Shown here in pieces: positions 6,158 through 12,031 of a stretch of 12,031 nt of DNA (positions are counted from its first letter, which is position 1; each line of letters starts with the position of its first letter). The notes under the pieces were generated by a model that did no database searches, had not been told where the DNA came from, and saw nothing but the letters and a program-made list of their open reading frames with translations. The DNA is taken from the NCBI GenBank assembly GCA_050014815.1, contig JBEKCP010000107.1, positions 1-12,031 of the forward strand. The letters are read 5' to 3'. This stretch comes from JBEKCP01 sp050014815 (GTDB lineage: Bacteria; Planctomycetota; Planctomycetia; Pirellulales; Thermoguttaceae). Made by a program: the position numbers and the translations under genes.

Positions 6158-6394
6158 ATGGCCGTCAATCTCGACAAGCCGCACCTCTGGAAGGACGACA
6201 CCCGAGCCTCTGTTGACCATTACAACAAATGGTTCATGCGGTTCGCCCCCAAAGCATTCCGCGACACCCGAGTAGAGGTTACGAAGAGAGTAGAGCAAGC
6301 GATTCTCGATAGCAACGACATGCGGGACTTGTCCCCCGATCTATTGCTAGCACGTCCCGGCGTCCTGCAAACCCTCCGCATGTCTAGGCCATGA
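6158..6394 (+). pseudogene. Truncated XamI-family restriction endonuclease (N-terminal stub)
   Basis: This 78-codon reading frame encodes a sequence that I recognise as the N-terminal region of XamI-type restriction endonucleases. The resemblance rests on KPHLWKDDTRASVDHYN (7-23), WFMRFAPKAFRDTR (25-38), LSPDLLLARPGVL (58-70) and LRMS (73-76). Family members are a few hundred residues long, as I recall, and continue after the LRM motif; here the frame stops two residues after MS. The catalytic part is missing, so cleavage activity is not expected. GGGAG lies 12 nt upstream, a rather long gap. The TGA overlaps the ATG of the following methyltransferase (ATGA at 6391-6394), so the stub may persist as a leader that couples translation. 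An internal deletion joining the 5' part to the original 3' end would explain the neat overlap. The family match is from memory of the pattern, not a search. Confidence 0.65.
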
Positions 6395-7929
6395 ATGCCA
6401 TACAAAGAGCCGAGTCAAACCGGCTTGTGGAGCAACAGAGGCTCGACCAACTCAAAACAGCGCAAGAGCGAAATAGGTGGGGCCAGTTTGCGACCCCGCC
6501 CGCGCTCTCTCTGGACATGGCCCGCTATGCTTGGGACAGGCTTCGACGGCGCAAAGGCACCTTCTCATTCCTCGACCCCGCTATCGGAACTGGATCATTT
6601 TACGCCGCATTTCTACAAACCTTCCCGCAAGACCGGATTGACTTCGCAACGGGCGTTGAATTAGACAAGCTCTTTGGAGCGGCGGCCAATGCACTTTGGA
6701 AAGAGCTGGGCTTGCATCTTATCCAAGCCGATTTTACCAGGTTGAAACGGGAACGGCAGTACAACGTCATATTGACCAACCCGCCGTATGTTCGGCATCA
6801 TCATTTGGACACCGCAGGCAAGGAACGCCTGGGCAATTTGGCACGTGAGACAACCGGCATAAAGCTGAGCGGGCTAGCGGGCCTATATTGTTACTTCCTT
6901 CTTATCGCTCATGCTTGGCTTGCGGACGACGGGCTAGCCGCGTGGTTGATTCCATCGGAATTCATGGACGTAAACTACGGCGATGAAGTCAAGCGGTATC
7001 TAACGGAATCGGTAACGCTGCTGCAAGTACATCGGTTCTGCCCTTCCGATGTTCAATTCGACGATGCGTTGGTTTCGTCCGCAATCGTGGTGTTTGAGAA
7101 ACACAAGCCGCAAGCCGCACACGAGACCGCCTTTTCATTTGGCGGCACCTTGACCAAGCCGAGCAAGACCCAGAAGGTGCCCCTCGACCAGTTGCGGGCA
7201 ACAAGGAAGTGGACTTCGCTACCACAACAAGGGAGCAATGGACAGAAGCCCAACACGGTGAAGCTGGGCGACTTGTTCACGATCAAGCGGGGCCTTGCGA
7301 CAGGCGACAACAGTTTCTTCATCGTGCCGAAAGACAAGTTGAATGAGTTGGGAATCCCCGCCAGTTGTGTTCGGCCCATTCTCCCGAGTCCCCGATTCTT
7401 GCAACAGGAAGTCGTTGACTCGACCGCCGACGGTTGGCCGTTGCTTGATCGGCAGCTAGCTCTGATTGATTGCAATATGGGCGAAGCCGAGATCAGGGCG
7501 CAATGGCCCCGGTTTGCGGATTACCTCGACGAAGGGAAGCGGCGGGGCGTCCCCTCTGGTTACCTGGCGAGCCGTCGTGCCCCCTGGTATTCACAAGAGA
7601 AGCGAGAGCCGGCCTCGCTTGTTTGCACCTACATGGGCCGGAATCGTGAAAGGCCCTTCCGGTTTATCTGGAACCGTTCAAGGGCGACGGCGGCCAACGT
7701 GTACCTTTTGCTTTATCCGAAGGAAACGATTGCCGGAACATTGCCAGAGAAGATGCAGGCCGTATTCGAGGCATTGCGGGCAATACACCCCGACCATTTC
7801 TTCAGCGAGGGCCGGGTGTATGGGGGAGGACTGTACAAGATGGAACCCGCCGAACTAATGCAGCTACCCGCGGACAGGATTGCAGAAATCTTGGACATAC
7901 ACCCCGAGCAGCAACGCACTCTCTTCTAA
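6391..7929 (+). CDS. N6-adenine DNA methyltransferase (gamma-type, Eco57I/TaqI-like, XamI partner)
   Basis: This 512-residue enzyme transfers a methyl group from S-adenosylmethionine to adenine N6 in a specific DNA site. Seen: GQFATP (31-36), motif I LDPAIGTGSF (61-70), GVELDKL (88-94), QADF (112-115), and the catalytic motif IV NPPYV (130-134). A second domain from about 290 (LGDLFTIKRGLATGDNSFF, 292-310) to the end resembles the TaqI-like target-recognition region. Motif order (X, I, IV, then target recognition) is gamma-class. Length and ends look complete. The start ATG 6391 overlaps the stop of the endonuclease stub. If the partner assignment is right, the site might resemble that of XamI (GTCGAC), but this is inference. 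GC content and codon choice (more A/T-ending codons) differ from the flanking genes, indicating horizontal acquisition. It is probably now a solitary methylase. Confidence 0.9.
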   Translation: MNAIQRAESNRLVEQQRLDQLKTAQERNRWGQFATPPALSLDMARYAWDRLRRRKGTFSFLDPAIGTGSFYAAFLQTFPQDRIDFATGVELDKLFGAAANALWKELGLHLIQADFTRLKRERQYNVILTNPPYVRHHHLDTAGKERLGNLARETTGIKLSGLAGLYCYFLLIAHAWLADDGLAAWLIPSEFMDVNYGDEVKRYLTESVTLLQVHRFCPSDVQFDDALVSSAIVVFEKHKPQAAHETAFSFGGTLTKPSKTQKVPLDQLRATRKWTSLPQQGSNGQKPNTVKLGDLFTIKRGLATGDNSFFIVPKDKLNELGIPASCVRPILPSPRFLQQEVVDSTADGWPLLDRQLALIDCNMGEAEIRAQWPRFADYLDEGKRRGVPSGYLASRRAPWYSQEKREPASLVCTYMGRNRERPFRFIWNRSRATAANVYLLLYPKETIAGTLPEKMQAVFEALRAIHPDHFFSEGRVYGGGLYKMEPAELMQLPADRIAEILDIHPEQQRTLF

Positions 7930-7935
7930 CATGCT

Positions 7936-8136
7936 ATGCCCTTCCTTCTCGCCTTACTGTTGCTTGCCGCCCCGCCCGAGACGTTGATGGGAGGAGTTAT
8001 CTCTGTCTCCGATGCGGAAACCTTGCGCCTACTTGTTGGCGAAGAGGAAACTCGGATACGGCTCGCCGGGATTGATGCCCCCGAGCAGGCCCAACCCTTC
8101 GGCGCGAAGGCGAAACGGACCCCAGCCAAGGCGTGA
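7936..8136 (+). pseudogene. Truncated thermonuclease (SNase-like) fragment
   Basis: The 66-codon frame begins with a signal-peptide-like MPFLLALLLLAAPPE and continues with the first half of the staphylococcal-nuclease fold: VISVSDAETLRLLV (21-34) and IRLAGIDAPEQAQPFGAKAK (41-60). R42, D47 and E50 match SNase catalytic residues Arg35, Asp40 and Glu43. The usual D-G-D-T calcium site is changed to D-A-E-T (26-29). The frame stops soon after KAKR, so the region with the second catalytic Arg is missing, and no other frame downstream continues the domain convincingly. It starts 6 nt after the methyltransferase stop, with no strong ribosome site, and is probably cotranscribed with it. Its end near 8125 probably marks the right edge of the foreign block. 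It is a remnant rather than a functional nuclease. Confidence 0.7.
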
Positions 8137-8161
8137 CTTGCAACAGTTTCTCGGGCGGTCC

Positions 8162-8190
8162 TTGACACGGCCGCGTCGCCCATCTACTCT
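8162..8190 (+). promoter_or_regulatory. Candidate sigma70-type promoter for the oxidoreductase/HEAT pair
   Basis: TTGACA (8162-8167) is a perfect -35, followed after 17 nt by TACTCT (8185-8190), a weak -10 with three matches. Transcription would start near 8197, giving a leader of about 115 nt to the ATG at 8313. The leader contains a small perfect hairpin (8259-8274). Spacing is ideal; the -10 is poor. Confidence 0.4.
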
Positions 8191-8258
8191 GGAGTCCATG
8201 CCGGCAGTCGTAATGTCGGCAGAGATGTGCTTTGGCAATGGTCGCGAGAGGCAACGAG

Positions 8259-8274
8259 ACCGGCCAAAGCCGGT
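8259..8274 (+). other. Small perfect hairpin in the oxidoreductase leader
   Basis: ACCGGC and GCCGGT form a 6-bp perfect stem with a CAAA loop, 38 nt upstream of the ATG at 8313. No T-tract follows, so it is not an obvious terminator. It could be an mRNA leader structure, or chance in GC-rich DNA. Confidence 0.35.
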
Positions 8275-8312
8275 AAAGCGATGGTTTGACCCCAATGTTC
8301 TCGGGAGTTTTC

Positions 8313-9563
8313 ATGGTGACGAAACAGTCGCGAACAACTCGACGTATGTTCCTGAAAGGGGTGGCGGCGGCCGCGGCGGCCCCGTATGTCATTCCGGGCT
8401 CGGCCCTCGGCGCCGAAGGGCGCCTGGCGCCCAGCAATCGAATTACCATGGGCTTCGTCGGCGTGGGCGGCCAGGGCTCCGGCGACATGGGCGGATTCAT
8501 GGGCTTCGGCGAAGTCCAGGCCCTGGCCGTCTGCGACGTGGACAAGCGCTATCGCGAGCGTGCCAAAGAAAATGCCGAACGGCGCTATGCGCGGGACAAG
8601 GCGAGCGGCGCATACCAAGGCTGCGCCGACTATGTCGATTTCCGGGATCTCTGCGGCCGGCCGGATATCGACGCCGTCTTCTGCGCCACGCCCGACCACT
8701 GGCACGCCCTGGTCACCTGCGAGGCGATGCGGAACGGCAAGGACGTGTACTGCGAGAAGCCGGAGACGCTGACGATCCGCGAAGGCCGGGTGATGATCGA
8801 GACGGCCCGCCGCTACGGCCGCGTCTTTTCCGGAGGCAGCCAGCGCGTGTGGGGTGACTACAACTGGTATCATAAGATGATGTGGTCCGGCGCCGCGGGC
8901 GACCTTCAGGAGATCTGGGTCGGCGCCAGTGGCCCCTCCGGCGAAATGCTCTGCCCGGCCGAGCCCGTGCCTGAGGGCATGGACTGGGACATGTGGCTTG
9001 GCCCGGCGCCGTGGCGGCCGTACAACAAGGCCTATCACCCGTTCAACTGGCGTGGCTGCCGCGATTTCTCGGGCGGCAACATGACCGACTGGGGCGCGCA
9101 CCACATCGGCGGCGCGCTGTTCGCCGCCCGCATGCACGACAAACCGCTGCCCATCGAGATCGTCCCACCGGATAAAGACAATCGGCACCTGACCTACAAG
9201 TACGCCAGCGGCGTGCAGATGCACCTGGGCGGCGCCTGGGGCGGCCCGCTCTCGTTCAAGGGCACGCTGGGTGAAGTGCCGGATCGCCGGCAGGCCAGGA
9301 CGCCCCCGCCGGCGATCAACGTGCCGAACTACAAGGGGCGCGGCGGCATTTTCGGCGACTTCCTCCACTGCGTGAAGACCCGCCAGCGGCCGTTCCGCGA
9401 CATCGAAATCGCACACCGCACCGTGGCGACGTGCCACCTCGCCAACATCGCTTTTTGGCTGGGCCGCGCTTTCAAGTTCGACCCCGTCAAAGAACAGATC
9501 GTCGGCGACGAAGAGGCCAACCGCTGGATCGACCGGCCGCGGCGAGCGCCTTGGATCCTGTGA
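8313..9563 (+). CDS. Tat-exported Gfo/Idh/MocA-family oxidoreductase
   Basis: This 416-residue NAD(P)-dependent sugar or polyol oxidoreductase-like protein has a Tat signal at its N-terminus (TTRRMFLKGVAAAAAAP, 8-24). The Rossmann motif is GFVGVGGQGSG (47-57), followed by ATPDHWHA (125-132), the catalytic-lysine motif CEKP (147-150), and DWGAHH (259-264), which carries the expected active-site His. The C-terminus ends in RPRRAPWIL, the usual style for the planctomycete branch. ATG 8313 is preferred because GGGAG lies 5 nt upstream (8303-8307) and the twin arginines then sit at residues 10-11; an upstream TTG at 8286 has less support. Length is near the family norm. It is followed 52 nt later by the HEAT-repeat gene, probably in one transcript. 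Substrate unknown; such proteins are numerous in planctomycetes. Confidence 0.9.
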   Translation: MVTKQSRTTRRMFLKGVAAAAAAPYVIPGSALGAEGRLAPSNRITMGFVGVGGQGSGDMGGFMGFGEVQALAVCDVDKRYRERAKENAERRYARDKASGAYQGCADYVDFRDLCGRPDIDAVFCATPDHWHALVTCEAMRNGKDVYCEKPETLTIREGRVMIETARRYGRVFSGGSQRVWGDYNWYHKMMWSGAAGDLQEIWVGASGPSGEMLCPAEPVPEGMDWDMWLGPAPWRPYNKAYHPFNWRGCRDFSGGNMTDWGAHHIGGALFAARMHDKPLPIEIVPPDKDNRHLTYKYASGVQMHLGGAWGGPLSFKGTLGEVPDRRQARTPPPAINVPNYKGRGGIFGDFLHCVKTRQRPFRDIEIAHRTVATCHLANIAFWLGRAFKFDPVKEQIVGDEEANRWIDRPRRAPWIL

Positions 9564-9615
9564 GAGGATCCCGCTGGTCCCCTCCTACACCTATATGAAC
9601 AAAAGGATACTCTCC

Positions 9616-11781
9616 ATGAAGCTCTACCAGATCGGATTGTTGGCGGCCGGAATCGTTTTGGGCGGCGCCGCCCTTCAGGCGGCCGAGAAGTCAAGCGTCG
9701 ATGAACTTGCCAAGGAACTCCGGGGCGAGACGCCCGCCGCCGGGCGGACGCCGGAGCAACTCCAGGCGGTCTACGCCCAGGTGCTCGACTCCCTGATGCC
9801 GAACCTGTCCAGCGAGGACCCAAAAAGTCGCGCGGATGGGCAAGGCAAGATTGAAAGGATCGCGTTCCACGCCGGCCGGCCCGGCGCCGAGACCGAGCGG
9901 GTCGCCTGCTCGAAGGCCATTGCCGCCAGACTGGGGCCCGAGGTGGGGTCGCTCGGGCGCGTCTGGCTTCTGCGGCAACTGGAGCGGATCGGCTCCGCGG
10001 AGGCCGCGCCGTCGTTGGCCGGAGTCCTGGCCGACAAGGACCCGCTGGTGCGCGAGTCGGCCCGCCGGGCCTTGCAAAAGAACCCCTCGCAGGAAGCCAA
10101 CGCGGCGATCGGGCAAGCGCTCGGCTCGGCCGACGCGCCGGCATGGCGCGTGGCGCTGATCAACGCCCTGGCCGAGCGCCGCGACCCGTCGAACCTCGGC
10201 CTGCTGCTCAGAGAGGCCGCCGCGGAGAACGAGGACGTCCACACGGCCGCGCTCATCGCCCTGGCGAACCTCGGCGATGCCTCGGCCCAAGGGCCGATCG
10301 CGGCCGCCATGGGCAAGGGCACGCCGCGGGGCAAGGCGATTGCCGCCGACTGCTATTTCCGCCTGGCGGGCGCCCTGGCCGCCCGGGGCGAAAAGGCCGC
10401 GGCCCTGGACCTCTACAAGAAAATGCTCGCCGCGGAGGGGCACTTGAAGTGCGCCGCGATCGTCGGCATCGGGCGGTCCGGGGGCGCGGCCGACTTGCCC
10501 ACGCTGCTGGACGCCGCGGCCAGTCAGGACGCCAAGGTCCGCGGCGCCGGCGTCGAGGCCCTCTCCGTGCTCGAAGGCGCCGAGGTGACGGCCGCCATTG
10601 CCGCCAAGGTCGAGACAGCCGGCCGGGAGACGAAGGTGGCGCTTTTGCGGGCCCTGGTTCAGCGCGGAGACAAGGGTTCGGCGTCCACCTTCATGACGGC
10701 GGCGGGCGACGCCGACGAGGCCGTGCAGACGGCCGCGCTGGCCGGCCTGGCGACGGTCGGTAATCCGGCGGCCGTTCCGCTGTTGTTGAAGGCTGCCGCC
10801 ACGAGCGGCATGCCGCAGGAGGCCGCCCGCCAAAGCCTCCAGTCGTTGCCCGGCGCGGACGTCGATCGGGCCCTTCAGGATGCCTTGGGCCAGCAAGATC
10901 CCAAGGTCCGCGTCGAGGCCATCCGCGCCCTGGCGGGCCGGCATGCGGTCGCCGCGACTCCCTCGCTGCTCAAAGCAGCCGGGGACCCCGACGCCGGCGT
11001 CCGAAACGAGTCAGTCAAGGCCCTCGGGGTCGTGGGGCCCAGTGGCGCACTGCCGGCCCTGGCCGCCGTGCTCGTGAAGACCGAGGACGGTCCCTTTCGC
11101 GTCGAGACCGCCAACGCCATGGTGCGCATCGCCAGTCGCGATCCGGCCCCCGAAAACTGCTCTGAGGCCGTTCTCAAGGCGATGGCGGGCTGCGGCGGGC
11201 CGGCGAAGATATCGCTCCTGGGCGTGCTGGGACGGATCGGCGGACCAAAGTCGCTCGAAGGCGTCCGCGACGCCCTGAAGGATAATGACGAGCAAGTCCG
11301 CGGTGCGGCTTTCACGGCGCTTACCGAGTGGCCGGATGCCGCCGCGGCGGCGGATCTCCTGGCGATTGCCAAGACCGCTGCGGGCGAGACCCGGCACGTG
11401 CAGGCCCTCCGCGGCTATCTCCGCGTGTGCGGCATCCAGGCCGAGCGCCCGGCGGCGGAGACGGCAGCGTTGTTGGCTGCCGGCCTGGCGGTCGCCCGGC
11501 GGCCCGACGAGAAGAAAATGGCCCTCGGCGAGCTCGGCAAAGTCCGCGACATCGCGGCCCTGGAAGCGGCCGTGTCCTGTCTGAGCGACAGCGCCCTGAC
11601 CGAGGAGGCCGCGTGCGCGGCCGCCCACGTCGCCCGCGACCTTTGGCAGGGCCATCCCGAGGCCGTCAAGACCGCCATGCGGAAGGTGCTCGAGGTCTCC
11701 AAGAACGCGCAGTTCCGGCGAGAAGCCCAGGAAGCCCTCGACCGCGCCGAGCAGAAACCCAAAGCCGCCAAACGAAAGTGA
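9616..11781 (+). CDS. Large exported HEAT-repeat protein
   Basis: This 721-residue protein consists of a signal peptide (MKLYQIGLLAAGIVLGGAAL, cleavage likely after LQA at 22) followed almost entirely by Ala- and Leu-rich helical repeats of about 30 residues. Many units carry the HEAT/PBS-lyase pattern D-x-x-V-R-x-x-A-x-x-A-L, for example DPLVRESARRAL, DAKVRGAGVEAL, DPKVRVEAIRAL, DAGVRNESVKAL and DEQVRGAAFTAL. The fold is an extended superhelix used for binding partners; no catalytic domain is evident. The C-terminus is basic (KPKAAKRK). ATG 9616 has AAAAGGA 8 nt upstream (9601-9607); an ATG at 9595 in frame lacks such a site. It lies downstream of the oxidoreductase and may act with exported sugar-processing proteins. 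Its stop is immediately followed by transposase debris, so any native downstream genes or terminator are gone. Confidence 0.88.
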   Translation: MKLYQIGLLAAGIVLGGAALQAAEKSSVDELAKELRGETPAAGRTPEQLQAVYAQVLDSLMPNLSSEDPKSRADGQGKIERIAFHAGRPGAETERVACSKAIAARLGPEVGSLGRVWLLRQLERIGSAEAAPSLAGVLADKDPLVRESARRALQKNPSQEANAAIGQALGSADAPAWRVALINALAERRDPSNLGLLLREAAAENEDVHTAALIALANLGDASAQGPIAAAMGKGTPRGKAIAADCYFRLAGALAARGEKAAALDLYKKMLAAEGHLKCAAIVGIGRSGGAADLPTLLDAAASQDAKVRGAGVEALSVLEGAEVTAAIAAKVETAGRETKVALLRALVQRGDKGSASTFMTAAGDADEAVQTAALAGLATVGNPAAVPLLLKAAATSGMPQEAARQSLQSLPGADVDRALQDALGQQDPKVRVEAIRALAGRHAVAATPSLLKAAGDPDAGVRNESVKALGVVGPSGALPALAAVLVKTEDGPFRVETANAMVRIASRDPAPENCSEAVLKAMAGCGGPAKISLLGVLGRIGGPKSLEGVRDALKDNDEQVRGAAFTALTEWPDAAAAADLLAIAKTAAGETRHVQALRGYLRVCGIQAERPAAETAALLAAGLAVARRPDEKKMALGELGKVRDIAALEAAVSCLSDSALTEEAACAAAHVARDLWQGHPEAVKTAMRKVLEVSKNAQFRREAQEALDRAEQKPKAAKRK

Positions 11782-11782
11782 A

Positions 11783-11922
11783 GCCCTCCTCGCGGCACCA
11801 CTGGGCCATCAGTTCCAGGTAGGCCGCATAGTCTCCATCGTTGAAGAACGTCTGCTACCGGCGGTTGCCGCGTTGCGTTATGTGGTGCGGCATGCCCGGA
11901 ACGACCAGTCTTGCAAGTTGCG
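11783..11922 (-). pseudogene. REP-associated tyrosine transposase (Y1/IS200-like) N-terminal fragment
   Basis: Read on the minus strand, this stretch encodes AQLARLVVPGMPHH, ITQRGNRR, a TAG stop (11857-11855), then QTFFNDGDYAAYLELMAQWC. This is the characteristic N-terminus of RAYT/Y1 transposases, where an RGNRRQ-type segment precedes the F-F/D-D-Y helix. The stop probably replaces a Gln codon (CAG to TAG). The fragment ends at the stop codon of the HEAT gene, before the H-x-H and catalytic Tyr regions. It has no start codon in frame and is clearly non-functional. This family mobilises short palindromic repeats, which is relevant to the element at 4841-4942. Confidence 0.75.
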
Positions 11923-12030
11923 CCGCTGGTAGTCGTGTTGCTTCTTCTCGTTGCGCTCGTACCGTTGGCGGCGGGCGGCCGGCTGCAGGTCGGCGGACGA
12001 CAGCCAGGTGTTCATCGCGCTGCGGACTTG
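11917..12030 (-). pseudogene. Possible second transposase fragment at the right edge
   Basis: On the minus strand a frame entering from the right edge reads SAMNTWLSSADLQPAARRQRYERNEKKQHDYQRRN before losing coherence near 11917, where the RAYT frame takes over. The basic, helical Y-x-x-x-N-E-K-K-Q-x-D-Y-Q-R-R-N pattern vaguely resembles parts of planctomycete DDE transposases, but I cannot name a family. It may be a chance open frame. The change of frame at 11917-11922 looks like a junction between two element remnants. Confidence 0.25.
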
Positions 12031-12031
12031 C

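Noticed and set aside
6158..8136. A functional new anti-phage system.
   Set aside because: The methylase is intact, but the endonuclease is a stub and the nuclease fragment lacks half its fold, so the block reads as a decayed restriction-modification island.
8012..8857. Plus-strand frame that could fuse the end of the thermonuclease fragment to sequence within the oxidoreductase gene.
   Set aside because: Its translation is Arg/Pro-rich without domain features, and it overlaps a well-supported gene in another frame; it does not restore the SNase fold.
8184..9437. 417-codon minus-strand open frame opposite the oxidoreductase gene.
   Set aside because: The plus strand carries a clear Gfo/Idh/MocA protein with all motifs; the opposite frame has no recognisable domain.
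9691..10944. 417-codon minus-strand open frame opposite the HEAT-repeat gene.
   Set aside because: Gly/Arg/Gln-rich low-complexity translation typical of an antisense shadow; the plus-strand HEAT repeats and signal peptide are convincing.

Overview
The window looks like a chromosomal segment of a GC-rich planctomycete (Planctomycetota) or a close PVC relative, probably from a metagenome assembly. The evidence is the gene content: Tat-signalled Gfo/Idh/MocA oxidoreductases and TIM-barrel isomerase-like proteins, exported HEAT-repeat proteins, a uroporphyrinogen-decarboxylase-family protein inside a sugar locus, and a palindromic GGGGAC(A/T)GTCCCC repeat. That repeat type is familiar to me from planctomycete genomes. 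The assignment is an inference, since the window has no rRNA or marker gene.

Left part (1-1533, minus strand): the N-terminus of a Tat-exported TIM-barrel protein runs off the left edge. Upstream of it is a less GC-rich gene for a small membrane protein with a cytosolic-type HEAT tail, with its own plausible promoter. An unusual non-coding patch follows: a near-perfect 36-bp direct repeat flanking seven tandem heptamers (TTCTAAC).

Centre-left (1534-5761, minus strand): a tight four-gene operon, in transcription order a KduD-like dehydrogenase, a sugar-porter MFS transporter, a tagatose/psicose-3-epimerase-like TIM barrel and a URO-D/MtaA-like protein. The last three are joined by two ATGA overlaps, so they are probably translated together. 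It reads as an uptake and catabolism unit for a sugar, uronate or derivative, with the URO-D-like protein as the unexplained partner. The transporter's N-terminus is built from an inserted 102-bp palindromic element, and the epimerase-like protein lacks the expected fourth metal-binding Glu.

Centre-right (about 5762-8136): a 396-bp divergent intergenic region with a hairpin and an extended -10 promoter leads into a less GC-rich foreign block on the plus strand. It holds a 78-residue stub resembling the N-terminus of XamI-type restriction endonucleases, an intact gamma-type N6-adenine DNA methyltransferase, and a truncated thermonuclease-like fragment. It is best read as a decayed restriction-modification island whose methylase survives.

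Right part (8137-12031): a candidate promoter, a Tat-exported Gfo/Idh/MocA oxidoreductase and a 721-residue exported HEAT-repeat protein, both on the plus strand and probably cotranscribed. Immediately after the HEAT gene's stop codon come remnants of mobile genes on the minus strand: a REP-associated (Y1/IS200-like) transposase fragment with an in-frame stop, joined to a second possible transposase fragment that leaves the window.

I did not find a convincing new defence system. The most unusual items are the repeat-built N-terminus of the transporter, the restriction-endonuclease stub joined to a live methylase, and the four-gene operon pairing a URO-D-family protein with an active-site-altered epimerase-like protein.
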